7,005 nucleotides of DNA from Sphingobacteriaceae bacterium (GTDB lineage Bacteria; Bacteroidota; Bacteroidia; B-17B0; Aurantibacillaceae), in NCBI GenBank assembly GCA_025360355.1, contig JANYCL010000432.1, forward strand, positions 1-7,005. The letters run 5' to 3'. Both the position numbers and the translations under genes were made by a program. Position 1 is the first letter of the stretch, and each line of letters starts with the position of its first letter. A model generated the notes under the pieces. The model was not told the origin of the DNA. It saw nothing but the letters and a program-made list of their open reading frames with translations, and did no database searches. Below, one piece after another: positions 1 through 6,023 of this stretch.

Positions 1-2147
1 ATTTTAATATTGATCTCGCCGCGGAAAATGTAAGTTTAGATGAAGTGATGGTAAGTTCAACTCGTGCTACCAAACAAAACGGAATGGCTTACACCGAAAT
101 AAATAAAGAAGATATCGAAAAACAAAATCTCGGGCAAGATATTCCAATGATACTTAATACTGCTCCTTCAGTTGTTGTAAATACCGATGCAGGAAATGGT
201 GTCGGTTATACAGGATTAAGAATAAGAGGAACTGATGGAACGCGTATTAACGTTACCATAAATGGAATTCCTGTTAATGATGCCGAAAGTCAGGGAACTT
301 ATTTTGTCGACATGCCTGATCTTTTATCATCCGTGAACAGTATTCAGATTCAGCGTGGCGTCGGTGCATCGAGTAATGGTGCGGGTGCATTTGGTGCGAG
401 TATTAATATGCAGACAAATGTTTTAAATGAAAAACCCTATGCGCAAATAATAAATTCAGGAGGTTCTTATGGAACGATACGTAATACGATTGCTTTAGGG
501 AGTGGATTAATAAGTAAACATTGGGCTTTTGACGCGAGATTGAGCAGAATAAATAGCAATGGTTATATTGATCGTTCCGCATCTAAATTAAGTTCTTATT
601 ATGTTTCGGGTGGATATTATTCTGACAAAACAATTATTAAAGCGATAATGTTTTCAGGGAGTGAAAAAACTTCTCAAGCTTGGTATTATGTTCCTGAAGA
701 TTCTATTAAAAGAGGAAATCGCACTTACAATCCTGCAGGCGAACATTATGATGCAAATGGAAACGTTCAGTATTACAAAAACGAAACTGATAATTACAAA
801 CAGGATAATTATCAGATCCATTTAATTCATACTATCAATGATAAATTAAATTTTAGCGTGGCCGGACATTATACCGCAGGAAAAGGTTACTACGAACAAT
901 ACCGGAGCAACGATCTATTATCAAAATATAAAATAGCTGATCAGATCGTCGGGACAGATACAATAAGATCAAGTGATCTTATACGCAGACTGTGGTTAGA
1001 TAATGATTTCGCGGGTGTTGTATATAGCATAAATTATAATCCGGTAAATAAAGTAAAATTCACGTTAGGCGGTGGTAATAATAGTTATTACGGGAGACAT
1101 AACGGTGATGTGATATGGGCGCGCTTTGCATCCAACAGTGAAATTGAAAAACGTTATTACAGTGATCTCGCTTTTAAAAATGATAACAATGTTTATTTAA
1201 AAACAAACATTAATGTTACAAAAGGACTTTCAGCATTCATTGATCTGCAATACCGTAATGTTTTTTATTCTTTTCAGGGATTAGATTCAGCACAAATGAC
1301 GCAGCAGCAAAGTGCAAATTATAATTTCTTTAATCCAAAATTGGGTTTGAATTATAATGTAAATGATAAAGTAAGACTATATGGTTCGTATTCGATCGCG
1401 AACAAAGAACCAAACCGTGATGATTTTGTCCAAAGCACTACCAAGAGCCGTCCAAAATATGAAACTTTGAACGATCTGGAGATCGGCGGAAGTTATGCAT
1501 CAAAAAGTATTTTCTTTGAAGCCACAATTTATAATATGGATTACACCAATCAATTAGTTTTAAATGGGGCGGTGAATGATGTTGGTGCATATAACAGGGT
1601 TAACGTAAAGAAAAGTTACCGTCGCGGTATTGAATTACAAGCTGCCGTAAATATCACAAAATATATTACTCTGTCGGGGAACTTAACTATCTCTAAAAAT
1701 AAAATAAAAAATTATTCCGAATTTTTAGATAGTTCAAGCGCTGATTATAGCGTTTACAAACAAATGGAAATTAAATACAAGGAAAGTGATATTTCTTTTT
1801 CTCCAAATATTACAGGCTGTGGAATCATTACACTTAAGGCTTCTAAATTATTGAATGTATCGCTAATTAATAAATACGTTGCACGTCAATATTTAGATAA
1901 TACTTCCAATGTGAACCGTTCAATTAATCCTTATTCTGTTATTGATATTAAATTCTCATCAACAGTTAAAACGAAGTGGATAGAAGAAATAACATTTATG
2001 GTTAGCGTGAACAATATTCTTAGCAGAAAATACGAAACCAATGGTTATACTTATAGCTATTATACCGATACAACTTTAAGTACATTTAATTATTTAGCAC
2101 CAGCTGCTCCATTCAACGTATTGGGCGGCGTCAGCCTTAAATTCTAG
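1..2147 (+). CDS. TonB-dependent outer-membrane receptor, 5'-truncated by the window edge
   Basis: Outer-membrane active transporter that imports a ligand (typically a siderophore, haem, vitamin or glycan) using energy from TonB-ExbBD. The frame is open from base 3 with no stop upstream, reading FNIDLAAENVSLDEVMVSST. The LDEVMVSSTR stretch is the usual junction between an N-terminal carboxypeptidase-regulatory-like domain and the plug in Bacteroidota receptors. The GTG at 45 is therefore internal, and the true start and signal peptide are missing. Counting from that GTG, the plug spans about residues 15-125, with the conserved GLRIRGTDGTRINVTINGIP and the IQIQRGVGASSNGAGAFGAS region. The rest is an alternating aromatic/polar beta-barrel of about 570 residues. 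It contains KYVARQYLDNTSN, typical of the phylum's FecA-like receptors, and ends in a terminal Phe, as expected for assembly by the Bam machinery. The substrate cannot be read from the sequence; FecA-like is only a resemblance. No SusD-like partner lies downstream, which argues against a glycan (SusCD) locus. Confidence 0.95.
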   Translation, partial: FNIDLAAENVSLDEVMVSSTRATKQNGMAYTEINKEDIEKQNLGQDIPMILNTAPSVVVNTDAGNGVGYTGLRIRGTDGTRINVTINGIPVNDAESQGTYFVDMPDLLSSVNSIQIQRGVGASSNGAGAFGASINMQTNVLNEKPYAQIINSGGSYGTIRNTIALGSGLISKHWAFDARLSRINSNGYIDRSASKLSSYYVSGGYYSDKTIIKAIMFSGSEKTSQAWYYVPEDSIKRGNRTYNPAGEHYDANGNVQYYKNETDNYKQDNYQIHLIHTINDKLNFSVAGHYTAGKGYYEQYRSNDLLSKYKIADQIVGTDTIRSSDLIRRLWLDNDFAGVVYSINYNPVNKVKFTLGGGNNSYYGRHNGDVIWARFASNSEIEKRYYSDLAFKNDNNVYLKTNINVTKGLSAFIDLQYRNVFYSFQGLDSAQMTQQQSANYNFFNPKLGLNYNVNDKVRLYGSYSIANKEPNRDDFVQSTTKSRPKYETLNDLEIGGSYASKSIFFEATIYNMDYTNQLVLNGAVNDVGAYNRVNVKKSYRRGIELQAAVNITKYITLSGNLTISKNKIKNYSEFLDSSSADYSVYKQMEIKYKESDISFSPNITGCGIITLKASKLLNVSLINKYVARQYLDNTSNVNRSINPYSVIDIKFSSTVKTKWIEEITFMVSVNNILSRKYETNGYTYSYYTDTTLSTFNYLAPAAPFNVLGGVSLKF

Positions 2148-2159
2148 AATTTACCCGTC

Positions 2160-2191
2160 ATCCTGACCGTCCGGAGGACGCAAATCAGGAT
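2160..2191. repeat. nested palindrome between convergent genes, probable dispersed intergenic repeat
   Basis: Outer arms ATCCTGA (2160-2166) and TCAGGAT (2185-2191) enclose a second perfect stem CGTCC/GGACG (2168-2172 and 2176-2180) with a GGA loop. It starts 12 bases after the receptor stop and is more GC-rich than its surroundings. The GTCATCCTGA...AGGATCTC style resembles short palindromic intergenic repeats that I recall as common in Bacteroidota genomes; this is memory, not a search. It has no U-tract, so it is not a classical intrinsic terminator, though it may still end or protect transcripts from both directions. Confidence 0.6.
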
Positions 2192-2193
2192 CT

Positions 2194-2228
2194 CTAAATG
2201 CTCTGAATTTATTCAGAGTAACATTTAG
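2194..2228. terminator. two-tier hairpin overlapping a stop codon; possible bidirectional terminator
   Basis: Outer arms CTAAATG (2194-2200) and CATTTAG (2222-2228) flank a perfect 8-bp inner stem CTCTGAAT/ATTCAGAG (2201-2208 and 2211-2218) with a TT loop; bases 2219-2221 (TAA) form a bulge. The right outer arm contains the complement of the TAA stop (2225-2227) of the leftward LD-carboxypeptidase gene. The position, between convergent genes and after both coding regions, favours transcript termination or 3'-end protection. There is no T-run on either side, so termination is an inference. Confidence 0.5.
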
Positions 2229-3253
2229 GAAACTGCAGTTTCGTTTAGTTTAATTGTTCCCGTATCTGCATCCAAACTCACTTCTGCCCCAACGGGCAGA
2301 GTGAGTTTATTTTCGATATGGCCTGTCATTAATCCGTAGAAAGAAGGAATGTTCAATGGTTTAATATGTTGTTCTAATACTTGCATGAACGTAAATGCTT
2401 TTAATGGTTCTTCAGCTTCGCACTTTACAAATTTTCCGATTGCAATTCCGCTCAATTGTTTTAACGCACCTGCTAATTTTAATTGCGTCATCATTCTATC
2501 GATACGATAAGGTTCTTCTTTTGTTTCTTCCAGAAATAAAATTTTTCCTTTCCAGTCCGGTAAATAACCTGAACCAATTAAACTTGATATAACGGTGAGA
2601 TTCCCTCCTACTAAGGTTCCTTCGGCAACTCCTTTATTAAATGTTGAGATTTTATCTTCATCGCTTGGGCCCAATGGAAAAATAGTTTTCTCAGCATTCA
2701 TCACCACACTTTTAAAAACAGAACTTGTCCAATCATTCCAACCTGAATTACCAACGGGACCATGAAAAGTAATTAAACCTGTTTTTAAATAAATTGCATT
2801 TAATAAAGTGGTGATATCACTGAAGCCAATTAATATTTTTGGGTTTTGAGAAATTAATTTATAATCGAGTTTATCTAAGATGCGAGCACAGCCCCATCCG
2901 CCCTTCATGCAAAAAATTCCATTTATATTTTTATTAGCGAATAATTCATTTAATTCTTTAGCGCGTTCTTCATCCGTGCCGGCAAAATATCCTGCTTTTA
3001 ATTTAAGCGTATTTCCAAAAACAACATTAAAACCAAATCCTTTTAATATCCCAGAGAATTTTTCTATTTGCGCATCATCCCAAACCGCCCCTGCAGGAGA
3101 AGTAATTGCAATTGTGTCTCCCGGCTTTAAACGTTTTGCTTTTATTTTGGTAGTTGGGTTTACCAATTCGTTTAAAGGAGTGAATGATTGTTCTAATAAA
3201 GCAAGCGACGAAAGCAATGCAGTATTCTTAACAAAATTACGACGGGAGTTCAT
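2225..3253 (-). CDS. LD-carboxypeptidase, peptidase family S66, with twin-arginine signal
   Basis: Serine peptidase family that removes the terminal D-Ala from the muropeptide tetrapeptide, in peptidoglycan recycling or remodelling. The 342 residues carry the S66 landmarks: RLKPGDTIAITSPAG at the domain start (41-55), the substrate-binding MKGGWGCARIL (116-126), GFSD with the predicted nucleophile Ser145, LEETKEEPYRIDRM (241-254) holding the catalytic Glu, and MTGH with the predicted catalytic His312. The N-terminus adds about 35 residues with SRRNFVK followed by a hydrophobic run (11-20). This matches a twin-arginine export signal and implies a periplasmic enzyme, whereas classical LdcA is cytoplasmic. 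No lipobox Cys is visible. The start is the only plausible one, since no Met follows until residue 116. It is the last gene of the leftward operon, 40 bases after the SRPBCC gene, and could also have its own weak promoter (TATATTTA in the gap, no clear -33). The family call is firm; substrate and location are inferred. Confidence 0.92.
   Translation of the reverse strand: MNSRRNFVKNTALLSSLALLEQSFTPLNELVNPTTKIKAKRLKPGDTIAITSPAGAVWDDAQIEKFSGILKGFGFNVVFGNTLKLKAGYFAGTDEERAKELNELFANKNINGIFCMKGGWGCARILDKLDYKLISQNPKILIGFSDITTLLNAIYLKTGLITFHGPVGNSGWNDWTSSVFKSVVMNAEKTIFPLGPSDEDKISTFNKGVAEGTLVGGNLTVISSLIGSGYLPDWKGKILFLEETKEEPYRIDRMMTQLKLAGALKQLSGIAIGKFVKCEAEEPLKAFTFMQVLEQHIKPLNIPSFYGLMTGHIENKLTLPVGAEVSLDADTGTIKLNETAVS
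2229..2242. repeat. 14-bp perfect palindrome at the end of the LD-carboxypeptidase gene
   Basis: GAAACTGCAGTTTC reads identically on both strands. It encodes the last residues of the protein (ETAVS) and abuts the two-tier hairpin, so three palindromes follow one another in about 80 bases. It may be part of the same 3'-end structure or coincidental. Confidence 0.4.
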
Positions 3254-3293
3254 AAATTGAATTTTTATTGTTATAAATATAGTGAATCAGATC

Positions 3294-3773
3294 CTAATCT
3301 TCCTTAAGGAATTTTTTCCATCCCTCCCCTTCAGCCATTTGCTTAATAAAATCATTTCGTATTAAAAGAAATTTCCTGATATGATCTTTCAAAACTAAAG
3401 TCGTTACAAGTTTTCCAATAATTCCAAACGGAGCTTCCATATCCAATTCATCAGTCATGACACAAAAAGAACCTTCGGTTTTAAAAGAATGTTGATGGTG
3501 GAACTTTTTAAAAGCACCTTTCTCCATTTCGCTCACAAAATAATTTGGTTTGTCGTATTTTAAGATCTTTGAAGTAAAATGCTGAACGATACCAAAATGT
3601 TTTGCTTCCCAGGTAACTGTATCATTTAATTTCATAAGTCCGGAAGTAACCCCTGCAATTGCTTTTTCATTTGTTTGCGCGGTGCTTCCTTTGTGAAGAT
3701 CGACAGAAAGTGATAATAGAAAACATCTTTCTATAGGCGCGTTTATTTTTGTATGGAGAATTATTTTTGCCAT
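3294..3773 (-). CDS. SRPBCC (START/polyketide-cyclase-like) family protein
   Basis: A 159-residue single-domain protein of the SRPBCC fold, which forms a deep hydrophobic pocket for lipids, sterols, polyketides or other apolar ligands. Family signs are the first beta-strand and helix (KIILHTKINAPIERCFLLSL, 3-22), the VDLHKGSTAQTNEKAIAGVTSG segment (24-45; typical of a Bacteroidota/cyanobacterial subgroup), alternating strands NDTVTWEAKHFG (50-61), the aromatic/His-rich FKKFHHQHSF (88-97), and the long C-terminal helix after DMEAPFGIIGKLV (about 111-140). It has no signal peptide, so it is probably cytosolic. Its ATG lies 2 bases after the stop of the epimerase-like gene, so the two are almost certainly co-translated. 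Fusions of SRPBCC with TIGR01777 domains are known in other phyla, which supports a shared pathway. The ligand is unknown. Some databases label such proteins polyketide cyclase or cell-division protein without evidence. Confidence 0.85.
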   Translation of the reverse strand: MAKIILHTKINAPIERCFLLSLSVDLHKGSTAQTNEKAIAGVTSGLMKLNDTVTWEAKHFGIVQHFTSKILKYDKPNYFVSEMEKGAFKKFHHQHSFKTEGSFCVMTDELDMEAPFGIIGKLVTTLVLKDHIRKFLLIRNDFIKQMAEGEGWKKFLKED

Positions 3774-3775
3774 GA

Positions 3776-4696
3776 TCAGGTAGATATTGTTTCTAAATTT
3801 TTAATACATTCTTCCATTGTTTTGTATTTGAATTCAAATCCTTCTTTCATGGCGCGGTCGGATATTACATTCCTGCTTTTCAAAATTAATTCAGTTTCTG
3901 TTCCCATAAAAAAAGCACCGAACTCTAACATCCATTCTGCAGCAGGTAAACCGAAAGGTACACCTAATTCTTTTCTATACAGTTTCATCATATCTGCATT
4001 ACGAATTGGATTTGGAGCAGCAATATTATAAGGACCGGCTGCATTTTTGTTATTGAGCAACCATTCTGTTAATCTACAAAAATCTGTTTCGTGGATCCAG
4101 CTTACATATTGTTGTCCGCTACCCATTTTGCCTCCTAAAAAACGTTTGGTTAGTTTTTTTAGGACAGGGAACACACCTGCTTTTTTTCCCATTACCATTG
4201 AGATGCGCATATTTATTTTACGCGTGTTTGGAGTTTGGACTTCATTAAACACTTTTTCCCAGGCTTTGCAAACTTCAACAGAAAAACCTTCGCCTGTTTC
4301 GCCGTCTGCTTCTGTCATGATCTTATCTTCGCTGTAACGGTAAATAGTAGCTGAAGCTGCGTTCATCCAAACTAAAGGCGCTTTTTTACAATTTGCAATT
4401 GCTTTTCCTAATATCGCAGTTGAATCGAGGCGCGATGAAAATATTAAAGCTCTATTTTTAGCTGTGTAACGGCAATCTACACTTTTACCGCAGAGATTTA
4501 TAACGCAATCTGCATCTTCTAAATGTTGTGACCAATCGCTAATAGTTTTTGCATCCCACAAAACATATTTTACATTGGTGCTATTTTTATGAGGAGAACG
4601 GGCCAAGATAATGTACTCATCAAACTTTTTTCCAAAATAATTAATGAGTGCATCACCTAAAAATCCCGAACCTCCTGCTATGACTAACTTTTTCAT
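3776..4696 (-). CDS. TIGR01777 family NAD(P)-binding epimerase-like protein (YfcH-type, extended SDR)
   Basis: An atypical extended short-chain dehydrogenase of 306 residues, the usual length for the family. The N-terminus has the Rossmann nucleotide-binding motif GGSGFLG (8-14). It is followed by the family signature INLCGKSVDCRYTAKNRALI with SSRLDST (66-93), the MNAASATIY strand (111-119), GFSVEVCKAWE (137-147), GSGQQYVSWIHETDF (192-206), PYNIAAPNP (222-230), and the C-terminal DUF1731-like tail LKSRNVISDRAMKEGFEFKY (272-291). The canonical SDR Tyr-x3-Lys pair is not obvious, so catalysis by the textbook mechanism is unsure. The cellular substrate of this family is not established; old names such as cell-division inhibitor SulA homologue are misleading. 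It starts 12 bases after the preceding membrane-protein gene and stops 2 bases before the SRPBCC gene. It is cytosolic, with no membrane segment or signal. Confidence 0.9.
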   Translation of the reverse strand: MKKLVIAGGSGFLGDALINYFGKKFDEYIILARSPHKNSTNVKYVLWDAKTISDWSQHLEDADCVINLCGKSVDCRYTAKNRALIFSSRLDSTAILGKAIANCKKAPLVWMNAASATIYRYSEDKIMTEADGETGEGFSVEVCKAWEKVFNEVQTPNTRKINMRISMVMGKKAGVFPVLKKLTKRFLGGKMGSGQQYVSWIHETDFCRLTEWLLNNKNAAGPYNIAAPNPIRNADMMKLYRKELGVPFGLPAAEWMLEFGAFFMGTETELILKSRNVISDRAMKEGFEFKYKTMEECIKNLETIST

Positions 4697-4708
4697 AGTA
4701 ATTAAATT

Positions 4709-5122
4709 TTAGTTTTCATCGTTAATATTTATCTGTTGAATTTGTGTTTTAGGTTTTGGTAACATTAACATGATAAAGAAATTTAAAAATAATAACAATC
4801 CCAATATTAATGTGAAGCTTCCCAATTTAATTGCTAATTCTTCAATTGTTTGTTGTGTAGTGTGTAAATAATCATAGATCATGCGGTTGTTTTCCCAGCG
4901 TGGGTTTTCGCGGATACGCATTTTCATGAAGGAACAACCGAAAGCCAATAAATAAAATCCGGTTTGTAAAAGATTGTTTGTTGCGTTTGCCGTGAGGTCG
5001 CGGCCTTTAAAAGCTTCAATTAAAAACGCTTTTGTGTTGCGGTGAAGGGTTTTTGCTATCCAAATACTTAAGCCCAAGGTTACAGGTATGTAAACTAAAT
5101 AGGCAATTACATTGTAGTTCAT
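4709..5122 (-). CDS. small three-helix membrane protein, paralog of the gene upstream
   Basis: I recognise no family for this 137-residue protein. Three hydrophobic segments are predicted by eye at about 4-23, 50-68 and 97-121, with a basic/polar C-terminal tail. It is clearly related to the product of 5146-5511. Both begin (N)YN-I-AY, then W-x2-K-x-LHRN at the end of helix 1, an amphipathic linker with L-x-E/A, and NN-x-L-x-TG leading into helix 2 with G-x2-F. About 26 of the first 63 residues are identical by hand alignment. A 13-base DNA stretch encoding LHRN is also identical (5036-5048 versus 5428-5440). The region between helices 2 and 3 is longer here (about residues 65-96) and strongly charged (RIRENPRWENNR, 69-80). 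It is second in the operon, 23 bases after its paralog with an A-rich, SD-less leader, and 12 bases before the epimerase gene. The function is unknown. Confidence 0.8.
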   Translation of the reverse strand: MNYNVIAYLVYIPVTLGLSIWIAKTLHRNTKAFLIEAFKGRDLTANATNNLLQTGFYLLAFGCSFMKMRIRENPRWENNRMIYDYLHTTQQTIEELAIKLGSFTLILGLLLFLNFFIMLMLPKPKTQIQQININDEN

Positions 5123-5145
5123 GGTTTTTTGTTTTGTGTCTGCTA

Positions 5146-5511
5146 TTAAACAGACTGGTTAATATTCCGTTTATGGATAAAGAGATTAATTATTTTTGGT
5201 GCTAAGAGCATGTTTACAAAATGCATCGCACCAAGTGATGCATAAATTATTCCGGTTGAATAGAAAATGAATTCAATCACTTCATTAAAATTTAAAAGTG
5301 TTTCGCAGGTATTTAAAAAGTAAAAAGCAAATCCGCTGTTCACTAAACAATATCCTGTGTAAAGAAAATTATTGGAAGCTTCGCTCAAATTTTTGTCTGC
5401 GCACTCTGCAAACAAATAATCTTTACCGTTGCGGTGAAGGATCTTTCCCACCCATAAAACAGTTATGAGACTTAATGAGAGATAGATTATATAAGCGATA
5501 ATGTTGTACAT
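5146..5511 (-). CDS. small three-helix membrane protein, first gene of the operator-controlled operon
   Basis: An unrecognised 121-residue integral membrane protein with hydrophobic segments at about 3-22, 49-66 and 79-104, and a short basic tail (KRN). It is the shorter member of a tandem paralogous pair with the gene at 4709-5122. It shares LHRN at the cytoplasmic/membrane border after helix 1 and SNNFLYTGYCL at the start of helix 2. The loop between helices 1 and 2 (about 29-48) has conserved charges, including KDYLFAEC. The ATG is preceded by an A-rich leader (TAAAAGAAA), as usual in Bacteroidota. Upstream, on the same strand, lie a half-site, a hairpin and a full operator palindrome (5526-5589), so this gene is the probable first cistron of a five-gene unit ending at 2225. 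The duplication suggests a hetero-oligomer or divergent specificity; that is inference. Confidence 0.8.
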   Translation of the reverse strand: MYNIIAYIIYLSLSLITVLWVGKILHRNGKDYLFAECADKNLSEASNNFLYTGYCLVNSGFAFYFLNTCETLLNFNEVIEFIFYSTGIIYASLGAMHFVNMLLAPKIINLFIHKRNINQSV

Positions 5512-5525
5512 TTTCTTTTATCTTT

Positions 5526-5535
5526 TTTCAATAAT
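5526..5535. promoter_or_regulatory. operator half-site
   Basis: TTTCAATAAT repeats exactly the first ten bases of the nearby 18-bp palindrome at 5569-5586, but is followed by GAAG rather than the mirror half. It lies 15-24 bases upstream of the ATG at 5511, inside the leader. It could be a second, weaker contact point for the same regulator, or chance in AT-rich DNA. Confidence 0.35.
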
Positions 5536-5560
5536 GAAGTGACCTTTGGTCTACTTCATT
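5533..5560. promoter_or_regulatory. leader hairpin between operator and first membrane-protein gene
   Basis: AATGAAGTGACC (5533-5544) pairs with GGTC plus ACTTCATT (5548-5551 and 5553-5560): a 12-bp stem with a TTT loop and one bulged T at 5552. It lies in the 92-base gap between two minus-strand genes, downstream of the operator and 22 bases before the ATG at 5511. It may be a 5'-leader structure of the second unit, a binding site for a second protein, or an upstream-unit 3' end. No U-tract follows on the minus strand, so a standard terminator is unlikely. Confidence 0.55.
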
Positions 5561-5565
5561 TATTA

Positions 5566-5589
5566 AACTTTCAATAATTATTGAAACAT
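5566..5589. promoter_or_regulatory. operator palindrome 2, predicted GbsR/MarR-type regulator site
   Basis: Contains an uninterrupted 18-bp palindrome, TTTCAATAATTATTGAAA, at 5569-5586, preceded by AAC. Aligned without gaps to the palindrome at 6567-6590 in front of the regulator gene, 21 of 24 bases match. It lies 55-78 bases upstream of the ATG at 5511 on the minus strand. A TAnnTTTG-like element (TATGTTTC on the minus strand, 5583-5590) overlaps it, though no good -33 TTG was found, so the exact promoter is open. The regulator assignment is inferred from the shared sequence and gene order. Confidence 0.7.
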
Positions 5590-5603
5590 ATTTGCAAATT
5601 TTT

Positions 5604-6023
5604 TTATTTGTGAAAAGATTTTTTCAGATCGATCATGCTAAAAATTAAATAATAAACAATGGGAATCCATCCTAACAAAACCGCAAAGATGATAACATCA
5701 TCGCCCATCGACATTAAATTACTCGCCGCTAATAAAACAAACCAACTAATTACATACGCTACACCAAGTATCCAATAAATGCCCATTAACCAACCAAATT
5801 CTTTTCTCACCAATTTTAAAATACTTATTACAAATGCATGAATTAATTGATATCCGCCGATAACAACTTCTGCAATAACTACAATGATAGAAGCGTTTTG
5901 TTCGAAATGACCAATGCTATAACCATTTTCTTTATTGTCAGAATAACAAAGCAGTAAAGCAATAATAGTTACAACGAAACCGAATCCTTGCAAGATGACA
6001 TTTATTACATTGGCTACTTTCAT
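5604..6023 (-). CDS. four-helix membrane protein translationally coupled to the regulator
   Basis: An unrecognised 139-residue integral membrane protein with four predicted transmembrane segments, at about 8-27, 44-69, 78-101 and 109-132, and short polar loops. Loop 1 is CYSDNKENGYSIGHFEQN (26-43) and loop 2 is basic (KLVRKEFG, 70-77), suggesting that side faces the cytoplasm. The C-terminus is basic (DLKKSFHK). Its ATG shares one base with the TAA stop of the GbsR-like gene (TAATG at 6021-6025 on the minus strand), so the two proteins are coupled in translation and probably in function. The membrane protein could generate or sense the regulator's signal, or be its target. It does not align visibly with the two three-helix paralogs downstream. 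The 92-base gap after it contains the next operator, marking the end of this unit. Confidence 0.8.
   Translation of the reverse strand: MKVANVINVILQGFGFVVTIIALLLCYSDNKENGYSIGHFEQNASIIVVIAEVVIGGYQLIHAFVISILKLVRKEFGWLMGIYWILGVAYVISWFVLLAASNLMSMGDDVIIFAVLLGWIPIVYYLIFSMIDLKKSFHK

Noticed and set aside
45..50. GTG/ATG as start of the receptor gene
   Set aside because: Conserved receptor sequence continues in frame to base 3 and no signal peptide follows these codons.
2395..2592. Plus-strand open frame of 65 codons
   Set aside because: Lies antisense inside the LD-carboxypeptidase gene, with no recognisable protein features.
2880..3260. Plus-strand open frame of 126 codons
   Set aside because: Antisense to the conserved N-terminal half of the S66 peptidase; composition is that of a mirrored frame.
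3277..3288. 12-base match TGATTCACTATA (minus strand here, plus strand at 6627-6638)
   Set aside because: A 12-mer shared once within 7 kb on two strands is expected by chance in AT-rich sequence, and the contexts differ.
3753..4337. Two plus-strand open frames (3753-4031 and 4047-4337)
   Set aside because: Both are antisense to the epimerase-like gene, which has clear family motifs; they show no motifs of their own.
5590..5599. ATTTGCAAAT palindrome after the four-helix gene
   Set aside because: Only 10 bp with no loop or U-tract on the transcript strand; too short to call a terminator or operator.
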